Positions 1-7,911 of a stretch of 51,110 nucleotides of DNA are shown in pieces. Below the pieces are notes generated by a model. The model saw nothing but the letters and a program-made list of their open reading frames with translations. It did no database searches and was not told the DNA's origin. Position 1 is the stretch's first letter; the number at the start of each line of letters is the position of its first letter. The position numbers and the translations under genes are program-made. This DNA is from Myxococcaceae bacterium (GTDB lineage Bacteria; Myxococcota; Myxococcia; Myxococcales; Myxococcaceae), in the NCBI GenBank assembly GCA_019694575.1, contig JAIBBR010000019.1, positions 1 through 51,110 of the forward strand, read 5' to 3'.

Positions 1-380
1 TAGCCCACCGGGTGAATCGGCGGCAGTTGGTTGGAATTGAACTTGAGGTCGAGTTTGAGCAGTTTGGCGAGGTTAGTCAGTTGGGTCGCTCCGTCAGGGG
101 TGAGCTTGATGGTGCCCATGGCCACTCGCGACTCGGAACGAGCGAAGAGTTCTTTGACAATTTTTCCCTGCGTAGCGACCGTGTAGGTCTTGTTGACCGC
201 GGTCGCCAAAGCCTTCGCTTCAGCTTTCGTCAGCATGTACTGCATACCCACCAATAGCCCCTTGCCTCCAGTAGGACCTGGGCGAAGGTATGCCTTGTAG
301 TCATTGGCCGGTTTGTTGATGGCGGGGTTCTTGAGCAGCTTGGTCACGCGTGCGGTGAATTTCGGTATGGCAGCAACCAT
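1..380 (-). CDS. Unrecognised protein, N-terminal part (runs off the left edge)
   Basis: This reading frame starts with ATG at 380 on the minus strand and stays open to base 1, giving about 126 residues without a stop; the 3' end lies outside the window. A good ribosome binding site (AAGGGAG) sits about 8 bases before the start. The protein is basic and soluble-looking, with no signal peptide or membrane segment. It begins MVAAIPKFTARVTKLLKNPA and has a Gly-rich turn followed by a helix-prone stretch. I do not recognise the family and assign no function. The reading frame and RBS support it as a real gene. Confidence 0.6.
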   Translation of the reverse strand, partial: MVAAIPKFTARVTKLLKNPAINKPANDYKAYLRPGPTGGKGLLVGMQYMLTKAEAKALATAVNKTYTVATQGKIVKELFARSESRVAMGTIKLTPDGATQLTNLAKLLKLDLKFNSNQLPPIHPVG

Positions 381-413
381 GGTTTTAACTCCCTTTCGTG
401 AAACGAAGTGAAC

Positions 414-428
414 GACGCACCGTGCGTC
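414..428. promoter_or_regulatory. 15-bp palindrome upstream of the divergent genes at 380 and 632
   Basis: GACGCAC-C-GTGCGTC is a perfect 7-bp inverted repeat around one central base. It lies 34 bases upstream of the minus-strand start at 380, within the 251-bp divergent gap that also precedes the biotin carboxylase gene. Its position fits an operator for the leftward gene; no regulator is identified. A smaller inverted repeat (TTCGT-GAA-ACGAA) lies at 395-407. The rest of the gap shows no clear feature. Confidence 0.3.
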
Positions 429-631
429 AGCAACCTGTGTGCCGATGTCGGTGTTGATCAGCAAGCCCCCCTTTTCGACCCTTTGCGCTAACCAATAGAC
501 AGCAGCTCGCAACATTGACCTGCGCGTGTCTGCTCCAGTTGCTTGGCGCACCACGGAAATTTGAGACCTGCCCCAAAGGCTGCAACACCACCGTAGCGAC
601 GGCTTCTCAATGCGGCTAAACACCGCCCCCG

Positions 632-2155
632 ATGCCGAAAATTCGCAAGGTTCTCGTCGCCAACCGCGGTGAAATTGCCATTCGCGTCATGCGCACCTGC
701 CATGAACTGGGCATTGGCACCGTGGCCGTCTACTCAGAAGCCGACCGCGACGCGCTGCACGTACGCCAAGCCGACCAAGCGTTTTGCGTAGGCCCTGCGC
801 CGTCGCGCGAAAGCTACTTGGTGCAAGACAACATCATCGCCGCGGCAAAAAAGGCCGGGGCCGACGCCATTCACCCTGGCTACGGGTTTCTCTCAGAAAA
901 CCCGAATTTCGTACGCGCGTGCGAGAAAGCGGGGCTGATTTTCATTGGGCCTCCCGCAAGCTCGATGGAATCGATGGGCGAAAAAACCCGCGCCCGCGCC
1001 CACATGGTGAAAGCCGGCGTGCCTGTGGTGCCCGGTGCCACCGAGCCCTTTCCCACCGCTGAAGCCGCCAAGGCCTTCGCGGCCAGCGTCGGCTACCCGG
1101 TGATGCTCAAAGCGTCAGGCGGAGGCGGCGGCAAGGGCATGCGCAAAGTAGAGTCAGCCGCCGACTTCGATTCAGCCTGGCGCGCGGCGAAGAGCGAAGC
1201 GATGAACAGCTTCGGCAACGACGCAGTGTATTTAGAAAAATACTTAGACAAGCCGCACCACGTTGAAGTGCAGGTCTTCGCCGATACGCACGGCCACTGC
1301 ATTCATTTGAATGAGCGCGAGTGCTCGGCGCAAAGGCGGCACCAAAAGGTGGTGGAAGAAACGCCCTCGCCCATTTTGACTCCACAGTTGCGCGCGCAAA
1401 TGGGTGAAGTGGCTGTGAAGGCGGCGCAGTCGGTGGGTTACGTGGGCGCCGGCACCATTGAGTTCTTGGTCGACGCTTCGCGCAAGTTCTATTTCTTAGA
1501 GATGAACACCCGGCTGCAGGTAGAGCACCCGGTGACAGAATGGGTCACCGGCATTGACCTGGTGGCCTGGCAAATTCACGTCGCCAACGGCGGTGTGCTG
1601 CCCTTTTTAGAGCCCATTTCGCCGCGCGGCCACGCCATCGAGGTGCGCATTTACGCCGAAGACCCGCGTACGAATTTCATGCCTTCACCAGGTAAAATTC
1701 AGTACCTGCGCGTACCCGGCGGCCCCAACGTGCGCGACGATTCAGGGGTGTACGCCGGGTACACCGTGCCCAATTTTTATGACCCGCTCATTTCGAAACT
1801 TTCGGTGTGGGCGCCGACCCGGCCCGAAGCGATTGCCCGCATGCGCCGCGCGCTCGACGAATACGTGGTGAAAGGCATTACCACCAACATTCGTTACCTG
1901 CGCGCCATCATGGAAAACGAAGAATTTCTCGGTGGCGATTACGACACCGCGTTCTTGCCGCGGCAGCACCCCAAACTGCTCGGAGAAGACGACCCGGCGC
2001 TGACTGAAGTCTCGTTGCTCGCAGCGGCCGTCTACACCCACCAACGCGCGCAGAAGCAAGCCCGTTCGCTGGTAAGCACCACCTCTTCAGGCAAAAGCGG
2101 GCCTTCGGCCTGGCGCAGCGGTGGGCGCTTTCACCGCCTGGGAGGCCGCTCATGA
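632..2155 (+). CDS. accC: Acyl-CoA carboxylase biotin carboxylase subunit
   Basis: This is the ATP-dependent biotin carboxylase subunit, which carboxylates biotin on its carrier protein using bicarbonate. The 507-residue protein begins MPKIRKVLVANRGEIAIRV, the typical N-terminus of the family. It has the ATP-grasp glycine loop GGGGGKGM (163-170), the ECSAQRRHQK segment (230-239) and the EMNTRLQVEHPVTE catalytic stretch near 290. About 50 extra residues follow the usual core. No strong ribosome binding site precedes the ATG, but an in-frame stop just upstream and the conserved N-terminus fix the start. The stop overlaps the start of the biotin carrier gene by four bases (ATGA). No carboxyltransferase subunit is in the window, so it could serve acetyl-, propionyl- or methylcrotonyl-CoA carboxylase. 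Confidence 0.93.
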   Translation: MPKIRKVLVANRGEIAIRVMRTCHELGIGTVAVYSEADRDALHVRQADQAFCVGPAPSRESYLVQDNIIAAAKKAGADAIHPGYGFLSENPNFVRACEKAGLIFIGPPASSMESMGEKTRARAHMVKAGVPVVPGATEPFPTAEAAKAFAASVGYPVMLKASGGGGGKGMRKVESAADFDSAWRAAKSEAMNSFGNDAVYLEKYLDKPHHVEVQVFADTHGHCIHLNERECSAQRRHQKVVEETPSPILTPQLRAQMGEVAVKAAQSVGYVGAGTIEFLVDASRKFYFLEMNTRLQVEHPVTEWVTGIDLVAWQIHVANGGVLPFLEPISPRGHAIEVRIYAEDPRTNFMPSPGKIQYLRVPGGPNVRDDSGVYAGYTVPNFYDPLISKLSVWAPTRPEAIARMRRALDEYVVKGITTNIRYLRAIMENEEFLGGDYDTAFLPRQHPKLLGEDDPALTEVSLLAAAVYTHQRAQKQARSLVSTTSSGKSGPSAWRSGGRFHRLGGRS

Positions 2156-2682
2156 CCGGCCGTTCTACCCGTTACGTGGCGACGGTGCGCGGGCAGAAAA
2201 ACAGCACCCCTCACACGCTCGACGTACAGGCCCACCAAGGCGGCCAATATTCTGTCACGCTGAACGGCACCCGGCATGAACTAGAAGCCGTGGTGCTGCC
2301 TCACGGCGCAGTGTCGCTGCTCGTCGACGGCCAGTCGTACGGCGTTGAATTCGAAGAAGCGGGTGATGACGTGGCGGTGCTGGTGAAGGGCCACGTGTCG
2401 CGCATCGATGTCGCTGACGAGCGCAAGCTGCGACTGCGCGCTGCCACCGCGGCCTTCGCGGTCGAAGGCAGGCAAGTCATCGCGGCGCCCATGCCGGGCA
2501 AAATCATCAAGGTTTTTGTCAAAGTGGGCGACACTGTCACCGAAGGCCAAGGCCTGCTGGTGATGGAGGCGATGAAAATGGAAAACGAGCTCAAGGCCAC
2601 CAAGGCCGGCAAAGTGACGGAGGTCTCGTGCGCCGAAGGAACCACCGTCGAGAACAACACCAAGTTGGTGGTCATCGAGTGA
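2152..2682 (+). CDS. Biotin carboxyl carrier (biotin/lipoyl attachment) protein
   Basis: This 176-residue protein carries the biotin that the upstream carboxylase loads. The C-terminal ~70 residues form a biotinyl domain that opens at AAPMPGKIIKVFVKVGD and contains the biotinylation motif EAMKMEN, with the modified lysine at about K142. The first ~100 residues are a beta-rich region seen ahead of the biotinyl domain in separate carrier subunits of propionyl/acetyl-CoA carboxylases. Translation is probably coupled to the biotin carboxylase through the ATGA overlap. The family is clear; the acyl-CoA substrate is not shown by the sequence. Confidence 0.9.
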   Translation: MTGRSTRYVATVRGQKNSTPHTLDVQAHQGGQYSVTLNGTRHELEAVVLPHGAVSLLVDGQSYGVEFEEAGDDVAVLVKGHVSRIDVADERKLRLRAATAAFAVEGRQVIAAPMPGKIIKVFVKVGDTVTEGQGLLVMEAMKMENELKATKAGKVTEVSCAEGTTVENNTKLVVIE

Positions 2683-2689
2683 CGCCGCG

Positions 2690-3466
2690 GTGATGACGGG
2701 GCCGCTGCTCTCGCTCACTGCCTGGCTTTTGGCTCAAGCGCCCATGGCCGAATCGCGCGCTGCTCCGCCCAAGGGGTTGGCGTGTCTCACCCAGTGGTAC
2801 CGGGTAACACCCGAGTGGCGCGATGGCCGCTGGTACGGCGTGCTGCCTGATGGCACCGCCCTGGTATGGAACGATGGCCGGGTGAAGACGCCCGACGAGC
2901 GCTTCACCAGCCCCGACTTAAAAGACATGTTTTTCGCGCCCTACCTTTCAGGGGCCATTCGCCCTGTGCAAGGCGAAGGCGACATTGACGAGCCGGGCCG
3001 CGCCCGTGTGGAGCAGCTCTTCAAAGCCACTTACGGCGCCACCGCCTGGTCGGTTAGCCAACGCATGCGAAAAATTGAATTCTTCGGCAAGCGCTATTCA
3101 TTTCACCCCCTGGCCCACGAGCCGCTCAAGCGCGTCATTGCCCGGTTAGAAAGAGGCGTGCGGGCCAATCGCCGGCTCGGCATTTTCCTAAGAGACATCG
3201 GCGGCACGTGGAATTGGCGCACCATCGCCAAAAGCAAGACGCTCTCGACGCATGCCTGGGGCATCGCCATCGACTTGAGCGTGAAGCATGCGCACTATTG
3301 GCAGTGGCAGAGGCCGAAAACGCCGCTTCGATGGGCCAATTCATTTCCACAAGAAATTGTCGATGCCTTCGAAGCCGAGGGCTTCATTTGGGGCGGCCGC
3401 TGGCTGCACTACGACACGATGCACTTCGAGTACCGCCCCGAGTTGCTCGATTCGAGCTGCAGGTGA
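2690..3466 (+). CDS. M15-family D-Ala-D-Ala carboxypeptidase / peptidoglycan peptidase
   Basis: This is a zinc peptidase that probably cuts peptide stems of peptidoglycan in the periplasm. The C-terminal half has the M15 zinc site: STHAWGIAIDLS gives His188 and Asp195, and LHYDTMHFEYRP gives the third ligand, His245 (numbered from the GTG). A hydrophobic N-terminus (LLSLTAWLLAQAP) looks like a signal peptide. Start choice is open: GTG at 2690 or ATG at 2693, neither with a strong ribosome binding site. It lies 7 bases after the carrier gene, so it may be co-transcribed, though no functional link is obvious. The length (258) suits the VanY/M15C group. Exact bond specificity cannot be told. Confidence 0.85.
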   Translation: MMTGPLLSLTAWLLAQAPMAESRAAPPKGLACLTQWYRVTPEWRDGRWYGVLPDGTALVWNDGRVKTPDERFTSPDLKDMFFAPYLSGAIRPVQGEGDIDEPGRARVEQLFKATYGATAWSVSQRMRKIEFFGKRYSFHPLAHEPLKRVIARLERGVRANRRLGIFLRDIGGTWNWRTIAKSKTLSTHAWGIAIDLSVKHAHYWQWQRPKTPLRWANSFPQEIVDAFEAEGFIWGGRWLHYDTMHFEYRPELLDSSCR

Positions 3467-3487
3467 CGAGCCGGGAAACAGGTTCTC

Positions 3488-4963
3488 TTATAGAGGCATC
3501 GCGAATGAGCAGAGGTCACCGGTCATCGTACCGACATGCAAGCGTGACCCGGCGACGTCAATGGTGGGCATACCCACCGCGGCGGTCGAAATCGCGTAGC
3601 TGCCAGTCTGGGTGCCAGTAGCGAGCGCAATTTTGCGTAAGCTGCCGTCTGACGTGCCGACGTAGAGCGTCTGATTGGCATAGTCGATGGTGACACCCGA
3701 TGGCCCGGGCACCGAGGCTGACCACACCAGTGACGCGGTGCCCCCCGACACTGACCAGCGCTGCACGCTGCCCGACGAGAGGCTGGCAATGAAACCAGTG
3801 CCCGTTGGGTAAAGGTAGCTCGACACGGCTCCGACATTCGCGCTCCACACCTGCGTGCCCGTGCTGAGGTTGTAGCCATAAGCGGTGCCTGAGCTGTTAA
3901 TCACGAACGCCTGGTTACTGCCGAAGTCTTTCACCACGCCGGTGTCGATATCGCCCAGCGACGCACGTTGAACCTCGGCCCCAGTCAATGAGTTGATGAC
4001 CCGCAAAGAAGCCTGGGTGTTGCCATTGCTGCGGCCCGCTACCCACACTTGGTTTTTGACGTAGTCGACCAGCACGCCCCCATTGACGACGTCCATATCG
4101 CCCGGGGCGTAGGTCCACACGATGCTGCCGTTGGCGCTCGAAAGCGCAACGACACGGTTGCTGGTAGCCAACAAATTGCGCGTGGGTACGAAAATCAAAT
4201 CGCGGTTGGCGTTGGCTGCTTGAAACGCCGCGTTCGCATACGCATAGAGCTGGGTACCCACGGTGGCAATCAGCGCATCGCCCAATGTCAAACCTCCATT
4301 GCCAGAGAGGGCGATGGTCCCCGTTGACAAGTTGACACCGTAAAGCAGCCCGCTCTGGTCACCCATAATGCCATAGCGGCCGCTGCGGTTGACCAGCGGT
4401 ACCGAGCTCATGCGGCTTCCGATGGCAGCGACCAGCGCCAGCGGGCGAAATCGTTCGGCACCCGTCAGGTCGAGTGAAAGCATGCGGCCCGAATTGCCCG
4501 CCGTCATCACGCCTGCGTTGGGGTCGACCACCGGCTGCTGCGTCAGCGAAAGCCCCGTGGCGTAACACCAGTACGGGTTGGGGCTCACCTGGTCGGTCGG
4601 CACCACGCTAATGCCGTTAGAAGTCGGTACCTGGCCCGCCGAGTAGACGTTGAAGAGCGCGCGGTTGAACACCCGGTAGTAGTAGCGCGTACCGTTGGTC
4701 AAACCGCTGTCGGTGAACGTCGCCGCCGAGCCGACGTAGCGCACGGTGCCGTTACCCAGCGTCGCCCCCACCGAATAGGTCGAGCCATTCGAGGGCGCGG
4801 TATTCGGTACCGCGCTCGTCGCCCGCACCACCACGGTGCCGACGGTGTCGATGGGGTTGGTCCACACCAGGGTGGCGCCGGTGGGCTTCGAAGTGGCGGT
4901 GAGCTCGCCCACTTCGAGCGCTCCCGTCATCGACACCAACGCGAAGGCTAAAATTGTGCTCAT
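3488..4963 (-). CDS. Secreted FN3 plus PQQ-like beta-propeller protein
   Basis: The 491-residue protein opens with a short signal-peptide-like segment (MSTILAFALVSMTGAL). A fibronectin type III-like domain follows (about residues 18-120, with TSKPTGATLVWTNP and the GLTNGTRYYYRVFN strand). The rest is a repeat region with propeller-blade patterns such as GSIVWTYAP, GTQVWSANV and TLYVGTSDGSLRKIALATG, typical of PQQ-like (BamB-like) eight-bladed propellers. No enzyme active site was seen. It probably acts outside the cytoplasm as a binding or structural protein. Its ATG overlaps the stop of the upstream lipoprotein gene by four bases, so the two are likely made together. It converges with the M15 gene 21 bases away. 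Confidence 0.7.
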   Translation of the reverse strand: MSTILAFALVSMTGALEVGELTATSKPTGATLVWTNPIDTVGTVVVRATSAVPNTAPSNGSTYSVGATLGNGTVRYVGSAATFTDSGLTNGTRYYYRVFNRALFNVYSAGQVPTSNGISVVPTDQVSPNPYWCYATGLSLTQQPVVDPNAGVMTAGNSGRMLSLDLTGAERFRPLALVAAIGSRMSSVPLVNRSGRYGIMGDQSGLLYGVNLSTGTIALSGNGGLTLGDALIATVGTQLYAYANAAFQAANANRDLIFVPTRNLLATSNRVVALSSANGSIVWTYAPGDMDVVNGGVLVDYVKNQVWVAGRSNGNTQASLRVINSLTGAEVQRASLGDIDTGVVKDFGSNQAFVINSSGTAYGYNLSTGTQVWSANVGAVSSYLYPTGTGFIASLSSGSVQRWSVSGGTASLVWSASVPGPSGVTIDYANQTLYVGTSDGSLRKIALATGTQTGSYAISTAAVGMPTIDVAGSRLHVGTMTGDLCSFAMPL

Positions 4964-5445
4964 GGCTCAAGCTCGAAAGAAGTCGAGGCCTTCACTTCAC
5001 CACCGGTGACATTCACCACCCATGGCCCTGACTGTCGCCGTAGCTCTACCTGGGTGCCTGATACCAACAAGTCTTGCCACACCGGCACCTCGGCCGTCGC
5101 GTCACCCTCGTACCGCTGAAAAATCACCCCGCCGGGAGCCACCAGCTCCATCACCAAGTGCATCTTCGCGCTGGGCCGAGCGGTCATGCGCACCGCGCTG
5201 ACCCGCGCGAGTTGCTTTTCTCCCGCGGGAAACCATTGCAGCTCCAGCGCGACTGGGGGCAGCGGAGCAACATTTTCGGCTTCGACACCGCTCGCTTGCG
5301 TGCTGGGCGGGCGCCAATCACCGAGAGGTGACGTCTGTGGCGACGACAATTCGGCAGCCGGGGCGGCATTGCCTAAGTGAATCGGAGCGCCAGGTTCAGC
5401 GCAACCGGCGCTGAAGACAAGCAGAGGTAACCAGGGTGCATGCAT
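4960..5445 (-). CDS. Putative lipoprotein, unrecognised
   Basis: Starting at the ATG at 5445, the protein begins MHAPWLPLLVFSAGCAEPG, a signal peptide with a lipobox (FSAGC). An ATG six codons further upstream is possible but would lengthen the region before the hydrophobic core. The mature part is a Pro/Ala/Ser-rich linker followed by a beta-rich domain of about 90 residues. No family was recognised. The ATGA overlap with the propeller gene downstream suggests translational coupling and a shared role at the cell surface or in the periplasm. Those roles are inference. Confidence 0.65.
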   Translation of the reverse strand: MHAPWLPLLVFSAGCAEPGAPIHLGNAAPAAELSSPQTSPLGDWRPPSTQASGVEAENVAPLPPVALELQWFPAGEKQLARVSAVRMTARPSAKMHLVMELVAPGGVIFQRYEGDATAEVPVWQDLLVSGTQVELRRQSGPWVVNVTGGEVKASTSFELEP

Positions 5446-5517
5446 GAAAAATTTGCCCAGCAACCTTCATGCACACATCAAGCCTTTACAATCTCGACTG
5501 TTTTACGGCTTGCGTGT

Positions 5518-5551
5518 GGGTCAAAAGACGCCCAAGAGTTGGTTTTGACCC
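5518..5551. other. Inverted repeat in the gap after the urate-degradation operon
   Basis: GGGTCAAAA at 5518-5526 and its exact reverse complement TTTTGACCC at 5543-5551 form a 9-bp inverted repeat with a 16-base spacer. It lies between the malate synthase stop (5565) and the start of the lipoprotein gene (5445). There is no T-run after the stem on the minus strand, so it is a weak candidate terminator; it could equally be an operator for the lipoprotein gene. Confidence 0.3.
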
Positions 5552-5564
5552 GGTGGGTTCTGAC

Positions 5565-7070
5565 TCATTGCCCTTCGTTGAGCAGCTGCTCGTACGCCGG
5601 CACTGTCAAAAACGGCGCAAACGCTGGTGCTGTCGACAGTTGTCGAAAAAGCGCCATCGCCTCTTTCATGCGGCCGTGCGCAAAGGGCGCCAGCTCTTCT
5701 TCCATCACCTGGGTGAGGGCCTGGGCAGACAAGCCGTCTAAGTGCACCGCTTGCCATACTTGTGCGCGCGAAATTTCGGCGGTGGCCGCGTCTTCCATCA
5801 AATTGTAGAGCGGCACGCAGCCCTGCCCGCGCAACCACGCTTCAAGGTAACGCGTGCCGACACGAATGTTGTGACGCAGGCCGGCGTCGGTGCGCTCGCC
5901 CGCCGGTACGGTGAGCAAATCGTCGACGGTGGTCTTCACGTCATTGCGCAACACGCCGAGTTGGTTGGGCCCCTTCATGTGCGCATCGAAAACATTTTGC
6001 GCCACGCTGATTAACCCCGGGTGCGCGACCCACGTGCCGTCATGCCCGTCGAGCACTTCGCGCTGCTTGTCAGTGCGCACTTTTTCGAGCGCCGCCTCGT
6101 TCGCCGCCGCGTCATCTTTGATGGGAATGAACGCCGCCATGCCGCCCATGGCGTGCGCCCCCCGGCGGTGGCAAATCTGAATCAGCCGCTGCACGTACGC
6201 GCGCAAAAAACCTTTGTCCATGCCGAGCGAAGCGCGGTCAGGCAACAGCACCCGGGGGCGCGACTTGATGAAGCTGAAAATGTAGTCCCACCGGCCGCAG
6301 TTCAAACCCGCAGAGTGTTCTTTCAATTCAAACAAAATCTCTTCCATCTCGAAGGCCGCGGGCAGCGTTTCGATGAGCACCGTGGCTTTGATGGTGCCGC
6401 GCGGTATGCCCAACGCGTTCTGCGCGAAAATGAAAACGTCGTTCCACAACCGCGCTTCAAGGTGGCTCTCTATTTTCGGCAGGTAAAAGAAGGGGCCTTC
6501 ACCGCGCAGCAGCTGCTCCTTGGCGTTGTGAAAAAAGAAGAGCCCGAAGTCGAACAGCGACGCCGACATTGGGTGTTCATCGACGAGCAGGTGCGCTTCT
6601 TCTAAGTGCCAGCCGCGCGGCCGCACGAAGAGCGTGGCCAGCCTTTCGTTCAACGTGTACTGCTTGCCTGTTTCACTGCTGAAGGTCAGCGTACGCCGCA
6701 CGGCTTCATAGAGCGCTTCTTGCCCGCTCACAATGTTGCCCCACGTCGGCGTGAGCGAGTCTTCGAAGTCGGCCATGAACACCTTGGCCCTCGAATTGAG
6801 CGCGTTGATAACCATCTTCGCTTCGGCGGGGCCCGTAATCTCGACCCGGCGGTCGAGCAGCTGCGGCGGCACGGGCGCGATTTTCCAGTCGCCGGTTTGC
6901 GCTGGCGAGGCCGGCAAAAAATTGAAAGCCTCGGGGCGACTGCCGCGCGCTTTCAGGCATTCGCGCCGGAGCTCTTTAAATTGGCGCTGCAACGAAGCCA
7001 AAAATTCGAGCGCGGCGTCAGACAACAACTTCGACGAAGCACCCTTGAGGGTTACGCCTTTCAAGCCCAT
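5565..7070 (-). CDS. aceB: Malate synthase A
   Basis: Malate synthase condenses glyoxylate with acetyl-CoA to malate. The 501-residue length and sequence fit the short, cytoplasmic A-type. Conserved blocks include MADFEDSLTPTW, VRPRGWHLEEAHL, LPKIESHLEARLW, LIETLPAAFEMEEILFEL, GRWDYIFSFIKSRPR and the C-terminal LYNLMEDAATAEISRAQVWQ. It is the last gene of the urate operon, one base after the ureidoglycolate lyase stop. Isocitrate lyase is not in the window. The context therefore suggests that this copy consumes glyoxylate released from purine breakdown rather than serving only the glyoxylate shunt. Confidence 0.95.
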   Translation of the reverse strand: MGLKGVTLKGASSKLLSDAALEFLASLQRQFKELRRECLKARGSRPEAFNFLPASPAQTGDWKIAPVPPQLLDRRVEITGPAEAKMVINALNSRAKVFMADFEDSLTPTWGNIVSGQEALYEAVRRTLTFSSETGKQYTLNERLATLFVRPRGWHLEEAHLLVDEHPMSASLFDFGLFFFHNAKEQLLRGEGPFFYLPKIESHLEARLWNDVFIFAQNALGIPRGTIKATVLIETLPAAFEMEEILFELKEHSAGLNCGRWDYIFSFIKSRPRVLLPDRASLGMDKGFLRAYVQRLIQICHRRGAHAMGGMAAFIPIKDDAAANEAALEKVRTDKQREVLDGHDGTWVAHPGLISVAQNVFDAHMKGPNQLGVLRNDVKTTVDDLLTVPAGERTDAGLRHNIRVGTRYLEAWLRGQGCVPLYNLMEDAATAEISRAQVWQAVHLDGLSAQALTQVMEEELAPFAHGRMKEAMALFRQLSTAPAFAPFLTVPAYEQLLNEGQ

Positions 7071-7071
7071 G

Positions 7072-7569
7072 TCACGTCACCTCGATGAACGCAGTATCAG
7101 GTAAAGGCCATTCAACACAGTCGCCGGCGCTTTGGTCTTCCCACACCAGCATCGCGAACTCTCCGTCGCTGCCCAACGACACCATGGGGTGGTGCCAAGT
7201 GCCCGGCGCATAATTGACGCCCTGCCCAGCTTCGCCAATGAATGCCTGCAAGGCGCTGACCACCGGCAAGCCGTCGGCTCCCGTCGGGGCCACGCACACC
7301 AAGTAGCGCTCACATTTGAGCGGCAAAAACGTCTGCGACGAATGCGGGTGCTGCTCGAGCAGCTTCACGTGAAAGGGCAGCGCCTGCCCGTTGCAGCGAA
7401 ACACGACCATGTTCGCTTTCGCCGCGGGCCGGGTGCTGGCGAGCTGGGCCACGAAGTCGAGCCGGGTGCCAGTGCCCTGGTTGGCGCTCTTGCCTTGCGA
7501 CAATCGCGCGGTGCTCACCACGTCACCAAACGGCGCGAACGCGTGCGGAGTCAGCGGCTGCGCCTTCAT
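7072..7569 (-). CDS. allA: Ureidoglycolate lyase
   Basis: AllA splits (S)-ureidoglycolate into glyoxylate and urea. The 165-residue protein is the usual family length and shows the cupin-type pattern: LTPHAFAPFGDV at the N-terminus, LLEQHPHSSQTFLPL in the middle and NYAPGTWHHPMVSL near the C-terminus. Its substrate comes from the allantoicase half of the fusion protein two genes upstream, and its product feeds malate synthase immediately downstream. Together with allantoicase it defines the route that releases two urea molecules instead of the AllC/ammonia route. Confidence 0.93.
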   Translation of the reverse strand: MKAQPLTPHAFAPFGDVVSTARLSQGKSANQGTGTRLDFVAQLASTRPAAKANMVVFRCNGQALPFHVKLLEQHPHSSQTFLPLKCERYLVCVAPTGADGLPVVSALQAFIGEAGQGVNYAPGTWHHPMVSLGSDGEFAMLVWEDQSAGDCVEWPLPDTAFIEVT

Positions 7570-7572
7570 GCG

Positions 7573-7902
7573 TCACGAGCCCCGGTACGTCGAATAACCA
7601 AAAGGATTCAGCAAAAGCGGCACATGGTAGTGCTCGCCCGCGGCGCGCACGGTGAAGTCGACACTGACCGACGGGTAAAAGCTGTCGATTTTCTGCGCCA
7701 GAAAATACGCCGCCACTTCGAAGCGCAGCCGGTAACTGCCTTCGCGCACCGACTCGAGCAACCCCTTCGCGCGCCCGTCGGCGTCAGTGACGCCCTGCCC
7801 CACGCGCTGCCACGCCGTACCTTCGAGCTTCTCGAGTGTCACCGCCACACCCGGTGCCGGCCGACCTTTGCTGGTGTCGAGAATATGTGTGCTGATACCC
7901 AT
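7573..7902 (-). CDS. uraH: 5-hydroxyisourate hydrolase (transthyretin-like)
   Basis: This enzyme hydrolyses 5-hydroxyisourate, the product of urate oxidation, to OHCU. The 109-residue protein has the family signatures: MGISTHILDTSKGRPAPGV at the N-terminus with a catalytic His at position 6, the EHYHVPLLLNPFGY segment with another active-site His, and the C-terminal tetrapeptide YRGS. It has no signal peptide, so it works in the cytoplasm, after the reaction of PuuD. It lies 9 bases after the Alc-UraD fusion and 3 bases before allA, within the same operon. Confidence 0.96.
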   Translation of the reverse strand: MGISTHILDTSKGRPAPGVAVTLEKLEGTAWQRVGQGVTDADGRAKGLLESVREGSYRLRFEVAAYFLAQKIDSFYPSVSVDFTVRAAGEHYHVPLLLNPFGYSTYRGS

Positions 7903-7911
7903 GTGCGGCTC

